Source: Proteiniclasticum ruminis DSM 24773
GTDB taxonomy: Bacteria > Bacillota > Clostridia > Clostridiales > Clostridiaceae
Direction: 5' to 3'
DNA length: 64,000 bases
Assembly: GCF_000701905.1 (NCBI RefSeq)
Contig: NZ_JNKC01000006.1
Location: 124,001-188,000 of the forward strand
The notes under the pieces are model-generated. The model was not told where the DNA came from and did no database searches. It saw only the letters and a list, made by a program, of their open reading frames with translations. The position numbers and the translations under genes were made by a program. How positions within the stretch are numbered: the stretch's first letter is position 1; every line of letters starts with the position of its first letter. This document shows, piece by piece, positions 1 to 9,310 of this stretch.

Positions 1-1221
1 AATTATGAAGGAGAAGAGCCCGTGGTGCTGCCTGGCATGGAGAAGGACTATGTGCTCACAGAAGGATCCCCACTCATTTTAAAAGAGGCCACCGTGACTG
101 TCACCGATGAGAAGGGACAGAAGGAAGTGTATCAGGTTCATGAGGATTTCAGTATCCTCTCACTGCCCATGGAGGATCGTCTTCCAGGGGAGAAAGTCAC
201 GGTAGAGGGGACAACTTTTATAGAGGAAGAAGGCTATGAGGGAGAAGAAAAGAGCCTGATGCCAGTGGTGACTTCAGGTCTTGATGAGACGGTGCTGTTT
301 TCTTATGGCTTTGGTGTAGAGGGAGGCGCTCTTCCTGATGGGATAGAAGCTGTAGCAGTGTTTCAGAACGTCACTGGTCATGAAGCGAGATCCAATACCT
401 ACAGCGGATATCAGCTGAAAATCATGCCCTTTGGCGAGCTTTCCGAGAAGCTTTCTAAGGGCAATCACAAGGTGACCATAGAGTACACCATACCAAGTTA
501 TACAAAATACTCTGGAAGAACCATGGAGGCATGGCTGCTTCCAGAAGGCAGAAGCTTGGATGACCAGGGAGAGATTCTCATCATTGGGGTGCCCTATGAT
601 GGGGTTTATCAAAAAGATGGCGGATCTTCTGTAGAAGGCACCGTTCCTGTAGCCATGGCGCTGGAGCTTGCTAGAGCCATAACGGATGGAGACAGAAGTT
701 ATGAGAAACCCATCCTGTTTTTATTCTTTGATAAAGAAATCGATCCACTTTCATCTGCCTACACCAAAGGCAGTGGAAATTACTATATGAGGCGCACGGA
801 ACTTTCTGCCAATGGCGGATATTCCTATCTGGAGCTCATGGGCACAGGTCTCAAAGGAAATAAAGTGGTGGATCTTGTGGCTTATTTCGGTCAGCTGGAT
901 AAGGAGAATTCCTTTAGAAGCATTCTGCAGATGGAAAAGATCTTAAAAGAGGAAAAGGTGCCTTACCTGAGGACCCAGAACCTGCTTCCTACAGAAGGTG
1001 CTTTACAAAGCCGGGGAGTCCTGGATACCACCTCGCCTTCAATACTAGAGTTCAGAGCCAATGCACATATCGCCATTGGCGTAGGAAGTGCCTACAGAAA
1101 TGCCATGGGTACAAAGAAAGATACGCTGAAGAATGTCAACGTGAAGAAAATGGAGCGGACAGGAATCATGCTGACGGATCTTCTCATCAGCAAAGAATAT
1201 TTCAGGCTGGGGGTGGAGTAG
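1..1221 (+). CDS. Degenerate M28-like peptidase domain protein, 5' end outside window
   Basis: The frame is open from base 1 without a stop, so the gene begins upstream of the window; the GTG at 22 is only the first possible start inside it. About 406 residues are visible. The C-terminal half follows the M28 aminopeptidase fold pattern: a strand ending in GVPYDGV, then ALELARAI, FLFFDKEID, and a late DTLKNVN segment. In active M28 enzymes these places carry HxD, a bridging Asp, EE and a late His; here His is Pro and the Asp and the second Glu are missing. I infer a non-catalytic or altered M28-like domain, probably extracytoplasmic. It lies 2 bp before an aspartyl-protease-like gene and probably shares its transcript. 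The fold call is by motif only. Confidence 0.6.
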   Translation, partial: NYEGEEPVVLPGMEKDYVLTEGSPLILKEATVTVTDEKGQKEVYQVHEDFSILSLPMEDRLPGEKVTVEGTTFIEEEGYEGEEKSLMPVVTSGLDETVLFSYGFGVEGGALPDGIEAVAVFQNVTGHEARSNTYSGYQLKIMPFGELSEKLSKGNHKVTIEYTIPSYTKYSGRTMEAWLLPEGRSLDDQGEILIIGVPYDGVYQKDGGSSVEGTVPVAMALELARAITDGDRSYEKPILFLFFDKEIDPLSSAYTKGSGNYYMRRTELSANGGYSYLELMGTGLKGNKVVDLVAYFGQLDKENSFRSILQMEKILKEEKVPYLRTQNLLPTEGALQSRGVLDTTSPSILEFRANAHIAIGVGSAYRNAMGTKKDTLKNVNVKKMERTGIMLTDLLISKEYFRLGVE

Positions 1222-1223
1222 CG

Positions 1224-2078
1224 ATGGAAAAGCATCATGTTGAGAGAGATAACAAGGTAGAGGAGGAAGACAAGAGTGGCTCTAAGCTCGTCTTCTCAAA
1301 GGAACAGTTCGCAGGGCTGATCTTTCTGCCGGTGATCCTCAATGGGCGAAGAATCATTGCATTCTTTGATACTGGGGCAGGCATGACTTTCATCAGATCC
1401 TCTCTTGCAAAAGAGATGGGTCTGAAGGAGCAGTCTCAGCTTCTGGGAGTAAACAACCAGGGAAAGCAGATGGACTTCAGAACTGTCGAGGTAGGCAGTC
1501 TGGTTCTAGGGCAGGAGTGGATGGAGAATCTATCTGCAGGCGTGGTGCCAGACGAGTCCCTGGATTTTGGACATGACTCGGAAGGCAATGCATTTCCAGC
1601 GGATCTCATCTTAGGATGGGATGTCATAGGAAATGTAAGGTTCGCTTTTGATATGAGGAAGAGAGAGGTCCTGGTGAAACCTGGTGGGGGAAGCCCTCAG
1701 GAGGATTCTCTAAAATGGGACAGGTTTCCTGAAATTCAGATAGACTACCAAGGGATGAAGTACCCCATGGGTTTTGATACGGGGCATACTGAAACCATGC
1801 TGGATGATTCCTGGCTGAACCGGATCCAAGGCCTTCATTCTTCCAGTGCAGTAGTACAAGGCATTGGTTCCCGGTCGGAGGAAGAGGTGCACATCGCCGA
1901 CAGGTTGACCTTCTTTGTATATGGGCAGGAAGTGATGCTGGAGCATATCGAAATCATGAACCACAAGATTCCCGGAAGCGAACCTGGTTCTATTTCAGGT
2001 CTTCTAGGGATAGATTTGGTGAAAGGAAAGAGATGGACCATGGACGGAAAAAGCCGTCACTTTCAAATTCTAGATTGA
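1224..2078 (+). CDS. Two-domain retropepsin-like aspartyl protease
   Basis: 284 aa. Two DTG motifs are visible: FFDTGAG at about residues 47-53 and GFDTGHT at about 183-189. Each is followed about 80 residues later by the typical second half of a retropepsin lobe (DLILGWDVIG near 127-136, GLLGIDLVKG near 259-268). One chain therefore carries both lobes, which in retropepsins usually come from two subunits; both catalytic Asp residues are present. There is no signal peptide, and the first 20 residues are charged, so it is probably cytoplasmic unless the true start differs. The ATG lies 2 bp after the M28-like gene, implying co-transcription. Clan AA membership is by motif; the substrate is unknown. 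Confidence 0.7.
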   Translation: MEKHHVERDNKVEEEDKSGSKLVFSKEQFAGLIFLPVILNGRRIIAFFDTGAGMTFIRSSLAKEMGLKEQSQLLGVNNQGKQMDFRTVEVGSLVLGQEWMENLSAGVVPDESLDFGHDSEGNAFPADLILGWDVIGNVRFAFDMRKREVLVKPGGGSPQEDSLKWDRFPEIQIDYQGMKYPMGFDTGHTETMLDDSWLNRIQGLHSSSAVVQGIGSRSEEEVHIADRLTFFVYGQEVMLEHIEIMNHKIPGSEPGSISGLLGIDLVKGKRWTMDGKSRHFQILD

Positions 2079-2093
2079 TACAAGTATAAAATG

Positions 2094-2142
2094 AATACGC
2101 TGAGAAACAAGTCCCTATGGAATTTGTCTCTCAGCGTATTTC
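2094..2142. terminator. Bidirectional terminator between convergent genes
   Basis: A 12-bp perfect inverted repeat, AATACGCTGAGA (2094-2105) and TCTCAGCGTATT (2129-2140), sits between two convergent genes and can end both transcripts. The T tract after it is short on the plus strand. Confidence 0.7.
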
Positions 2143-2169
2143 TTGTTATGCAGAAAAGTTCTGGTGTCC

Positions 2170-3006
2170 TTAAATCTTCTTCACCTCGGACAGAGCATCG
2201 ATTCTTCGCTCCACATTCTCCAGCCAAAGATCGATGCCTGAGCGCGTCCAGTCCATGGGAAAGAGCAGCTCCTCCTCCACCAGAGGATGAAGAGCCATCA
2301 TATCCGGATGCTCTGCTCCCTTAGACAGGCAGTTGCCACAGAGATACTCGTTGTCTCCGATGGCGTAGGCATACTTGATGTGTGGGGTGTTGAACCGGTG
2401 AAGGACGCATCTTTTTCCAAAGACCAGCTTCACTTTGGTGCCATCCCCGATGGTGATGGTGATGCCTTCTTGCCAGCTGCTCTCCAGTGCTTTTTTCTCC
2501 TGGTCAAAAATGCACTCGTTGAGAAGCTCCATCTCACGGAGCTCGTCTAAGAGCTTTGGCAGCGTCGGCAGGTCACTGATATTGTTAGCGTCAGATATGA
2601 TCTTTGCAAACTTCCAGGGATAGGTGTTGCTTGTGAAAAACACTGCATCAGAAAGGCTCCAGTCCAAGGGAAACATGATGTTTTCCTCAATCTCCTCGTA
2701 CTTTCGCAAGGTTCTGTGGCAGGTGAGACACTGGTATTTGTTCTCCCCAATTCTGTAAGCGAAGGTCTCCTTCTTTTCATAGAAGGAATGACCAGCACAG
2801 ATGATGCCGCTAAGGAGCTGAACCTCGGTACCATCTTCAATCTTTAGTGTTGCGCCTTCCTGGAAGGCTTGATCCACGGCCTGGAGTTCGTCTTTTCCAT
2901 ACTCTCCTTCTGTGATTTTCTTCTTCACTTTCTTATAGATGGACTTCAGAGAGGGCAGGGATTCGATACTTCTTGATTTTGCGATGATTTCCAGAAACTT
3001 TTGCAT
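2170..3006 (-). CDS. Hypothetical protein with a duplicated CxxH/CxxC putative zinc module
   Basis: 278 aa, family not recognised. The protein is an internal duplication. Copy 1 (about residues 50-128) runs GATLKIEDGTEVQL, then CAGH, an AYRIGENKY strand, CLTC and FPLDWS. Copy 2 (about 179-262) runs GITITIGDGTKVKL, then CVLH, AYAIGDNEY, CGNC and FPMDWT. Each copy keeps one CxxH and one CxxC pair, so each could bind one zinc. Helical stretches precede each copy. There is no signal peptide or TM segment, so it is likely cytoplasmic. It is convergent with the protease gene and divergent from the maltodextrin operon, and appears to be a single-gene unit. Confidence 0.6.
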   Translation of the reverse strand: MQKFLEIIAKSRSIESLPSLKSIYKKVKKKITEGEYGKDELQAVDQAFQEGATLKIEDGTEVQLLSGIICAGHSFYEKKETFAYRIGENKYQCLTCHRTLRKYEEIEENIMFPLDWSLSDAVFFTSNTYPWKFAKIISDANNISDLPTLPKLLDELREMELLNECIFDQEKKALESSWQEGITITIGDGTKVKLVFGKRCVLHRFNTPHIKYAYAIGDNEYLCGNCLSKGAEHPDMMALHPLVEEELLFPMDWTRSGIDLWLENVERRIDALSEVKKI

Positions 3007-3174
3007 CTATGGGCTCCTTCTTGGATCTGATGTTATTTTTGGCTTCTCAGATTCTTTGTTCTTCTCATTATAACATTTTTCAAAGGAAACAAAGAAGGAT
3101 CTTCAAAAAGTGGTGATATTACTGGGTTGAAATACCACGCGAGAACACGAGACTATAAAAATTTCATAATAACC

Positions 3175-3202
3175 TTTACAATCGTCGATTTTATAATATA
3201 AT
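3175..3202 (+). promoter_or_regulatory. Sigma-A promoter of the GH31-malQ-glgP operon
   Basis: TTTACA (3175-3180) and TATAAT (3197-3202) are separated by 16 bp. A second TATAAT overlaps at 3192-3197 but has no matching -35. The predicted start near 3209 places the LacI-type operator immediately downstream. Confidence 0.65.
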
Positions 3203-3217
3203 GGACTTAAGAAATTA

Positions 3218-3233
3218 GTGCAAGCGGTTGCAC
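3218..3233. promoter_or_regulatory. LacI/MalR-type operator
   Basis: GTGCAAGCGGTTGCAC is a near-perfect 16-bp palindrome with the central CG typical of LacI-family sites. It lies about 10 bp downstream of the predicted transcription start, a repressing position. Related sites occur at 9381 and 9498, all serving maltodextrin genes, so the LacI-family protein encoded at 15761 is the obvious candidate (inference). Confidence 0.7.
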
Positions 3234-3253
3234 TGAATCAGATGGAGGTCAAA

Positions 3254-5407
3254 ATGGAAGCATTTAAGATGACAGACAACGTCATGGGCTTTCGATTTGG
3301 AAACCCTGTGGAGACTGGGGTGATCCAGGGAGAGAAGACACAAGTAGAAATGAATCTTCCCATTGAACTACGGGAAGAGGGCGGAAAAGCCACATTTACA
3401 TTGAAGCTGACAGAAAATGACCGGGTCTACGGTCTTGGACCAAACCTTGGTGGGATCAATAAGAGAGGCAGGATCTACGAATCCTACTGTACCGATGATC
3501 CTCTGCATCACGAGGATAAGACAACCCTTTACGGTGCTCATAACTTTTTTGTGCTGGAAGATGATGATGTGGCCACGGGCTTTTTCATCGATTTTCCCGG
3601 CCGTGTCAAGTACGATGTGGGATTCACCACCCTGGAGGAGCTTCAGGTGGAGATCCATGGAAAGGACTTTGATATTTATCTGCTGGAAGGTTCATCCATC
3701 AAAGAGATTGTGGCAAGTTTCCATAAGCTTGCGGGTAAGCCTTATATGCCTCCCAAATGGGGCCTCGGGTATTTCCAGTCCAGGTGGGGATATCAGACAG
3801 AAGAGGATGTGAAGAAGGTCTATGAGACCTTCAAGGAAGAAGAGATTCCACTGGATGGTATTTATCTGGATCTGGATTACATGGAGGACTTCAAGGACTT
3901 CACGCTTTCAGAAGAGAGATTCCCGAACTTCAAAAAAATGGCGCATGAAATGAAGGAAGAAGGGGTAAGGCTCATCCCCATCATTGATGCAGGCGTGAAG
4001 ATCGAAGAAGGATATCACGTCTATGAGGAAGGCATAAAGGGAGACCACTTCGTGAAGGATGCAGAGGGCAAGCCCTATGTGGCAGCTGTATGGCCAGGAA
4101 AAGTGCATTTCCCGGATTTTCTGAAAGAAGAAACCCAAAAGTGGTTTGGAGACCAGTACAAGATCCTCACGGATGCAGGCATTGAAGGAGTCTGGAATGA
4201 TATGAATGAACCCGCCATCTTCTATGATGAGACTTCGCTGCAAGAAGGGGTGGAGGCAGCCATCCTTGCCCAGGGCGGGAACCTGAATGTCAATGCGTTC
4301 TTCTCCTTACGGGACAAGTTCATGAACATCGGCAACAAGCTGGAATACTACAGAAGATTCTTCCATGAAATTGGAGACAGAAGGCTCACCAATGAGGAAG
4401 TGCATAATCTTTACGGATACATGATGACAAAGTCTGCCTCTTTAGGGCTTAGAAAGCACCTGGGAAAGAGACATGTCCTGATTTCAAGAGCTTCCTCCAT
4501 CGGGATGCACCGGTACGGTGGCCTCTGGACCGGAGACAACAGCTCCTGGTGGAGTCACCTCTCCTTGAATCTTCGTATGCTGCCTTCCCTCAACATGTCC
4601 GGTTTCTACTATGTGGGCGCTGACACAGGAGGATTTGGCGGTCATGTCAGCGGTGAGCTTCTCACAAGATGGCTTCAGCTGTCTGTGTTCACACCTCTTC
4701 TTCGAAACCACTCTGCCATCGGCACCAGGGTTCAGGAACCCTATGCCTTCGGAGATGCTCTCACAAGAGCGAACAAGAAGCACATCGAAAGACGCTATAT
4801 GCTGATTCCTTATCTGTACTCTGAGATGCTGAAGACCTATGAAACAGGAGGGATGATGTTCACGCCTCTTGCCTTTGAATTCTTCGGGGAAGAAGCTCAG
4901 CAGGCTGAAGATCAGATGCTTCTCGGAGAAGAGCTGATGCTGGCTCCAGTGGTCTCGCAGAATGCCAAGGGCAGGTATGTGTATCTGCCAGAAGACATGG
5001 TGCTGGTGGACTTTAAAAAATATGACTCCTCTCTGACACTTCTGAAAGATGGGGTGCATTATGTATCCTATACACTGGATGATCTGAAGTTCTTCTTAAG
5101 AAGAAACAGGATGATGCCCTACACCAATCCTTCCCAGACGGTGAAGGATCAGGATCTATCTGTGCTGAAGGTGCTCGGTTATGTGGATACAGAAGCAGTC
5201 TATGTGCTCTATGACGACGATGGTGAGAGCTTCGGCTACGAACAAGGAAAGATTTACAAAACAACACTCTATGCAAGAAAACTGGAGACCGGCGGTATGA
5301 AAGTGGAAGCAAAGAGCAATCATCCAGACCTTCAGACGGTGAATTTCACCCTCATGGATGGCGCTGGTGAAATATGGAACGAGGAGGTAAAAGTTCAGCG
5401 GGGATAA
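3254..5407 (+). CDS. GH31 alpha-glucosidase
   Basis: 717 aa. A glycoside hydrolase of family 31, expected to release glucose from the non-reducing end of alpha-glucans or isomalto-oligosaccharides. The nucleophile motif WNDMNEP (near residue 317) and the acid/base region GLWTGDNSSWW (near 417) are present, as are YFQSRWGY and LDLDYM of the barrel. There is no signal peptide, so it is cytoplasmic. I chose ATG 3254, preceded by GGAGG at 3244-3248; the upstream GTG at 3218 lies inside the operator. It is first in an operon with malQ and glgP and is controlled by the operator at 3218. The exact linkage preference cannot be read from sequence. Confidence 0.9.
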   Translation: MEAFKMTDNVMGFRFGNPVETGVIQGEKTQVEMNLPIELREEGGKATFTLKLTENDRVYGLGPNLGGINKRGRIYESYCTDDPLHHEDKTTLYGAHNFFVLEDDDVATGFFIDFPGRVKYDVGFTTLEELQVEIHGKDFDIYLLEGSSIKEIVASFHKLAGKPYMPPKWGLGYFQSRWGYQTEEDVKKVYETFKEEEIPLDGIYLDLDYMEDFKDFTLSEERFPNFKKMAHEMKEEGVRLIPIIDAGVKIEEGYHVYEEGIKGDHFVKDAEGKPYVAAVWPGKVHFPDFLKEETQKWFGDQYKILTDAGIEGVWNDMNEPAIFYDETSLQEGVEAAILAQGGNLNVNAFFSLRDKFMNIGNKLEYYRRFFHEIGDRRLTNEEVHNLYGYMMTKSASLGLRKHLGKRHVLISRASSIGMHRYGGLWTGDNSSWWSHLSLNLRMLPSLNMSGFYYVGADTGGFGGHVSGELLTRWLQLSVFTPLLRNHSAIGTRVQEPYAFGDALTRANKKHIERRYMLIPYLYSEMLKTYETGGMMFTPLAFEFFGEEAQQAEDQMLLGEELMLAPVVSQNAKGRYVYLPEDMVLVDFKKYDSSLTLLKDGVHYVSYTLDDLKFFLRRNRMMPYTNPSQTVKDQDLSVLKVLGYVDTEAVYVLYDDDGESFGYEQGKIYKTTLYARKLETGGMKVEAKSNHPDLQTVNFTLMDGAGEIWNEEVKVQRG

Positions 5408-5430
5408 CCCTTCGCTGAATGAGAACAGGC

Positions 5431-6909
5431 ATGAAAAGACGCAGCAGCGGTATACTGATGCACATTTCCAGCTTACCAGGTCCCTATGGAATTGGAGATT
5501 TTGGAAAAGGTGCCTATGACTTCGTGGATTTTTTAGACAGAGCCAATCAGAAGGAATGGCAGATCCTGCCCCTGGGCATCACCGGATATGGAGATTCCCC
5601 CTATCAAAATTTCTCTGCTTTTGCAGGAAATCCTTACTTCATTGACCTTCATGAATTTTTGAAAGAAGGTTTTCTGGAAGAAGAGGAAATAGGACTGCTT
5701 CCTCTTGGAGACAATCCAGAGAAGGTGGATTATGGGATCCTCTACAAAAACAAAATGGAGCTTTTAAGAAGAGCCTATAAAAGAGCCCGAAGAAGCATCA
5801 AAAAAGAACTGGATGCCTTCTATCAGGAAGAAGCGTCCTGGCTTCGTGATTTTGCCCTCTTTATGGCTATTAAAGCAGAGCATCAGGGGATTTCCTGGCT
5901 CCGATGGCCGAAAGAGTATAAAGACAACAAATCAAAAGCGGTGCTGGAGTTTGAGAAAAACCATGAGAAAGAGATGTACTTCCATGTGTTTGTCCAATAT
6001 TACTTCTTCAAGCAGTGGAAAGCCCTGAAGAGCTATGCCAACGACAAGAATATCCGAATCATCGGAGACATTCCCATCTATGTGGCGGAAGACAGCTCAG
6101 ATCTATGGGGCCATAAAGAGCTTTTCAAGGTAGATGAGAAATTTGTGCCCCTGACTGTGGCTGGATGTCCTCCAGATGCTTTCTCAGAAACAGGGCAGCT
6201 TTGGGGAAATCCCATTTATGACTGGGAAGCCATGGAAAAGGATGGATACCAGTGGTGGGTGGAAAGAATCCGTGCAAGCTTCCTCATCTATGATGTGGTG
6301 CGCATTGATCATTTCAGAGGATTTGAAGCCTACTGGGAGATTAAAAACGGTTCTGAAAACGCAGTAAAAGGAAAATGGACCAAAGGACCAAACTTCAAGC
6401 TCTTCAAAAAAGTGAAGGAAGAGCTGGGAGATCTCGACATCATTGCAGAAGACTTAGGCTTTCTCACAGAAGAAGTGCATGAACTCATTGAAGAGACAGG
6501 CTATCCTGGAATGAAGATCCTTCAGTTTGCCTTTGATCCAAGAGAAGAATCCGACTATCTGCCACACACTTACAAGAACAACTGTGTGGTCTATACGGGA
6601 ACCCACGACAATGACACCATCATGGGATGGATCAAAAATGTGAAGTCGGAAGATCTCATGCATGCCGGAAATTATCTCAAGCTGAGCTTTGAAGAAGGCA
6701 TCAACTGGGGATTCATCCGTGGAGCATTCAGCTCTGTGGCAGATATGTGCATCATCCCGATGCAGGACTTCCTGGGCCTTGGAGAAGAAGCCAGAATGAA
6801 TATTCCATCCACCCTTGGAAACAACTGGACCTGGAGAATGAAAGAAGACGCGCTGACTGAAGGACTGGCGGAAAAAATCGCTGGACTTACTAGATTATAC
6901 GGGAGATAA
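5431..6909 (+). CDS. malQ: 4-alpha-glucanotransferase (amylomaltase)
   Basis: 492 aa from ATG 5431. A GH77 enzyme that disproportionates maltodextrins, releasing glucose and lengthening acceptors for phosphorolysis. The N-terminus RRSSGILMHISSLPG is the family hallmark and the reason for preferring ATG 5431 over the in-frame ATG at 5419; neither has a strong ribosome binding site. VRIDHFRGFEAYW carries the nucleophile Asp, IIAEDLG the acid/base Glu, and THDND the third Asp. Length is normal for the family. It lies 11-23 bp after the GH31 gene and 2 bp before glgP. Confidence 0.95.
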   Translation: MKRRSSGILMHISSLPGPYGIGDFGKGAYDFVDFLDRANQKEWQILPLGITGYGDSPYQNFSAFAGNPYFIDLHEFLKEGFLEEEEIGLLPLGDNPEKVDYGILYKNKMELLRRAYKRARRSIKKELDAFYQEEASWLRDFALFMAIKAEHQGISWLRWPKEYKDNKSKAVLEFEKNHEKEMYFHVFVQYYFFKQWKALKSYANDKNIRIIGDIPIYVAEDSSDLWGHKELFKVDEKFVPLTVAGCPPDAFSETGQLWGNPIYDWEAMEKDGYQWWVERIRASFLIYDVVRIDHFRGFEAYWEIKNGSENAVKGKWTKGPNFKLFKKVKEELGDLDIIAEDLGFLTEEVHELIEETGYPGMKILQFAFDPREESDYLPHTYKNNCVVYTGTHDNDTIMGWIKNVKSEDLMHAGNYLKLSFEEGINWGFIRGAFSSVADMCIIPMQDFLGLGEEARMNIPSTLGNNWTWRMKEDALTEGLAEKIAGLTRLYGR

Positions 6910-6911
6910 GA

Positions 6912-9287
6912 ATGAATAGAGAATTGATTACATCGAGAATGCAGGGATATGCCCTTACAACATTTGGAATGAACTTTGAAGATCTTGGCAACAAGGAAAA
7001 GTACACTGTATTTTCCAAAGCCATCATGGAAGACATCCTGCCTCAGTGGCAGGCATCTTTGAAGAAGTTTGACGGAAAGAAAAAGGCGTACTATCTTTCT
7101 GCAGAATTTCTCATGGGACGTGCTCTATCCAACAACCTCATCAATCTGAGAAAGCTCGAGGAGATGAAGGAAATGCTGGAAGGTCTGGGCATCGACTACA
7201 ACGTACTGGAAGAAGCAGAAAGTGATGCAGGTCTTGGAAATGGCGGTCTTGGAAGACTGGCTGCCTGTTTCCTGGATTCTGCAGCGACCTTAAACTATTC
7301 CCTCACAGGGTATGGCATCCGCTACAACTACGGTATCTTTGAGCAGCAGTTCATCAACGGCTATCAGGTGGAAAAAGGCGATGAATGGCTTTCCCAGGGA
7401 GACTCCTGGTCCGTAAGAAGAGAAGACAAGAAAGTCCTTGTGACTTTCAAGGATCAGACCGTAGTGGCAGTGCCTTACGACACACCCATCATCGGTTTTG
7501 GTGGAGACACCATCAACACCTTAAGACTCTGGCAGTCAGAAGCGGTGAATGCATTTGATTTCGGTGCCTTCAACAATCAGGACTATGATAAAGCGGTAAA
7601 GGAAAAGAATGATGCGGAGAACATCTCCAAGGTCCTTTACCCCAATGACTCCATGGAAAAAGGAAAGATTCTGAGACTGAAGCAGCAGTACTTCTTTGTA
7701 TCTGCTTCCCTGCAGGACCTCATAAGAGAGCATAAGAAGAACCATAACGACTTCAAGAACTTTGCAAAGCTCCATGCAGTGCAGCTGAATGACACCCATC
7801 CAGCGGTGGCAGTGCCTGAGCTCATCAGACTTCTGGGACTGGAAGGCGTAAGCTTCAAGAAGGCCATGTCCATTGCGGTGGATACCTTCGCCTATACCAA
7901 CCACACCATTTTGAAGGAAGCGCTGGAGCAGTGGTCCGTGAAACTTTACAAGAAGATTCTTCCGGATGTGTACAAAATCATCGTGAAGATCGACAACATG
8001 ATGAAGAAGGAGCTTCTGGAAAAGGGCGTTTCTGAAGACAAGCTTTCTGAGTTTGCCATCATCGCAGACGGCAACATCAAGATGGCGTGGCTGTCCATTT
8101 ATGGCACCCATTCCACCAACGGTGTGGCTCAGCTTCATACAAACATCCTGAAGGAGACCGAGCTTCGTGAATGGTACCTGCTTTATCCAGAGCGGTTCAA
8201 CAACAAGACCAATGGAATCACCCAGAGAAGATGGCTTGTGGAAGCAAACCCTCGTCTTGCGGAGTTCATCACAGAGCTTCTTGGAGATGAATCCTGGATC
8301 ACAAACCTGGACAATCTGAAAGAACTGAAGAAGTTTGCATCAGATGATGAGGTTATCCGAAGATTCATTGAGATCAAAAAGAGCAAGAAGAAAGAGCTGA
8401 AGGAGTATATCCTGGCGAAAGAAGGCGTGGAGATTGACGAGAATTCCATTTTTGACATCCAGATCAAACGTCTTCATGAATACAAGAGACAGATACTAAA
8501 TGCCTTCCATATCCTTTATCTCTACAATAGACTGAAGGAAGACGAGAGCTTTGACATCACGCCAAGAACTTTCATCTTTGGCGCAAAGTCTGCACCAGGG
8601 TATGACAGAGCGAAAGCCATCATCAAGTTCATCAATGCCATTGCAGAACTTGTGAACAATGACGAGAGCATTAAGGGCAAAATCAAGGTGGTCTTTGTGG
8701 AAAACTACGGCGTTTCTTACGCCCAGAGGCTCTTCCCCGCAGCGGACATCTCCGAGCAGATTTCTACAGCTGGCAAGGAAGCTTCCGGTACTGGAAACAT
8801 GAAGTTCATGCTGAACGGTGCACCCACCATTGGAACCTTTGATGGAGCCAACGTGGAAATCGTGGAAGAGGCAGGACTGGAGAACAACTATATCTTCGGA
8901 CTCACGGTAGAGCAGATTGAAGAAATCAAGGACAGTTATGATCCTGTGAAGGAACTGAAGAAGAACAAGAGGCTGGAGAAGGTGGTGAATGCCCTTACCG
9001 ACGACACCTTTGACCTGAAGCCTGAAGAGACCTTTGAAGAACTGAAGAACTCACTTCTGAAGGGAGCATCCTGGCATACCCCGGACAACTACTTTGTCAT
9101 CAAGGACTTTGATGCATATGTAGAAGCTCAGGAGAAAGTAGGAGAAGACTTTAAAAATGAGCTGGAGTTCTATAGAAAGGCATTCATCAATATGGCTTCC
9201 GCTGGAAAGTTCTCCTCGGACAGAACCATCGAAGAATATGCCAAGGAAATCTGGAACATCGAGAGCATCACATCCCGTGAAGTCTAA
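6912..9287 (+). CDS. glgP: Glycogen/maltodextrin phosphorylase
   Basis: 791 aa. A GT35 alpha-glucan phosphorylase that releases glucose-1-phosphate from alpha-1,4 chains. The pyridoxal-phosphate site EASGTGNMKFMLNG (Lys in NMK, near residue 635) is intact, as are the N-terminal YLSAEFLMGR and the GNGGLGRLAACF glycine-rich loop. ATG 6912 is preceded by GGGAGATAAG. Length is typical. With no glycogen synthesis gene nearby and malQ directly upstream, a maltodextrin role is more likely than glycogen storage, but family members share sequence and this is inference. The intergenic region that follows ends the transcript. Confidence 0.95.
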   Translation: MNRELITSRMQGYALTTFGMNFEDLGNKEKYTVFSKAIMEDILPQWQASLKKFDGKKKAYYLSAEFLMGRALSNNLINLRKLEEMKEMLEGLGIDYNVLEEAESDAGLGNGGLGRLAACFLDSAATLNYSLTGYGIRYNYGIFEQQFINGYQVEKGDEWLSQGDSWSVRREDKKVLVTFKDQTVVAVPYDTPIIGFGGDTINTLRLWQSEAVNAFDFGAFNNQDYDKAVKEKNDAENISKVLYPNDSMEKGKILRLKQQYFFVSASLQDLIREHKKNHNDFKNFAKLHAVQLNDTHPAVAVPELIRLLGLEGVSFKKAMSIAVDTFAYTNHTILKEALEQWSVKLYKKILPDVYKIIVKIDNMMKKELLEKGVSEDKLSEFAIIADGNIKMAWLSIYGTHSTNGVAQLHTNILKETELREWYLLYPERFNNKTNGITQRRWLVEANPRLAEFITELLGDESWITNLDNLKELKKFASDDEVIRRFIEIKKSKKKELKEYILAKEGVEIDENSIFDIQIKRLHEYKRQILNAFHILYLYNRLKEDESFDITPRTFIFGAKSAPGYDRAKAIIKFINAIAELVNNDESIKGKIKVVFVENYGVSYAQRLFPAADISEQISTAGKEASGTGNMKFMLNGAPTIGTFDGANVEIVEEAGLENNYIFGLTVEQIEEIKDSYDPVKELKKNKRLEKVVNALTDDTFDLKPEETFEELKNSLLKGASWHTPDNYFVIKDFDAYVEAQEKVGEDFKNELEFYRKAFINMASAGKFSSDRTIEEYAKEIWNIESITSREV

Positions 9288-9310
9288 CTCGTTCTAGAAT
9301 AAAACAAGGG

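Noticed and set aside
3218-3253. Upstream GTG start for the GH31 gene
   Set aside because: It lies inside the LacI-type operator and has no ribosome binding site; ATG 3254 has GGAGG at correct spacing.
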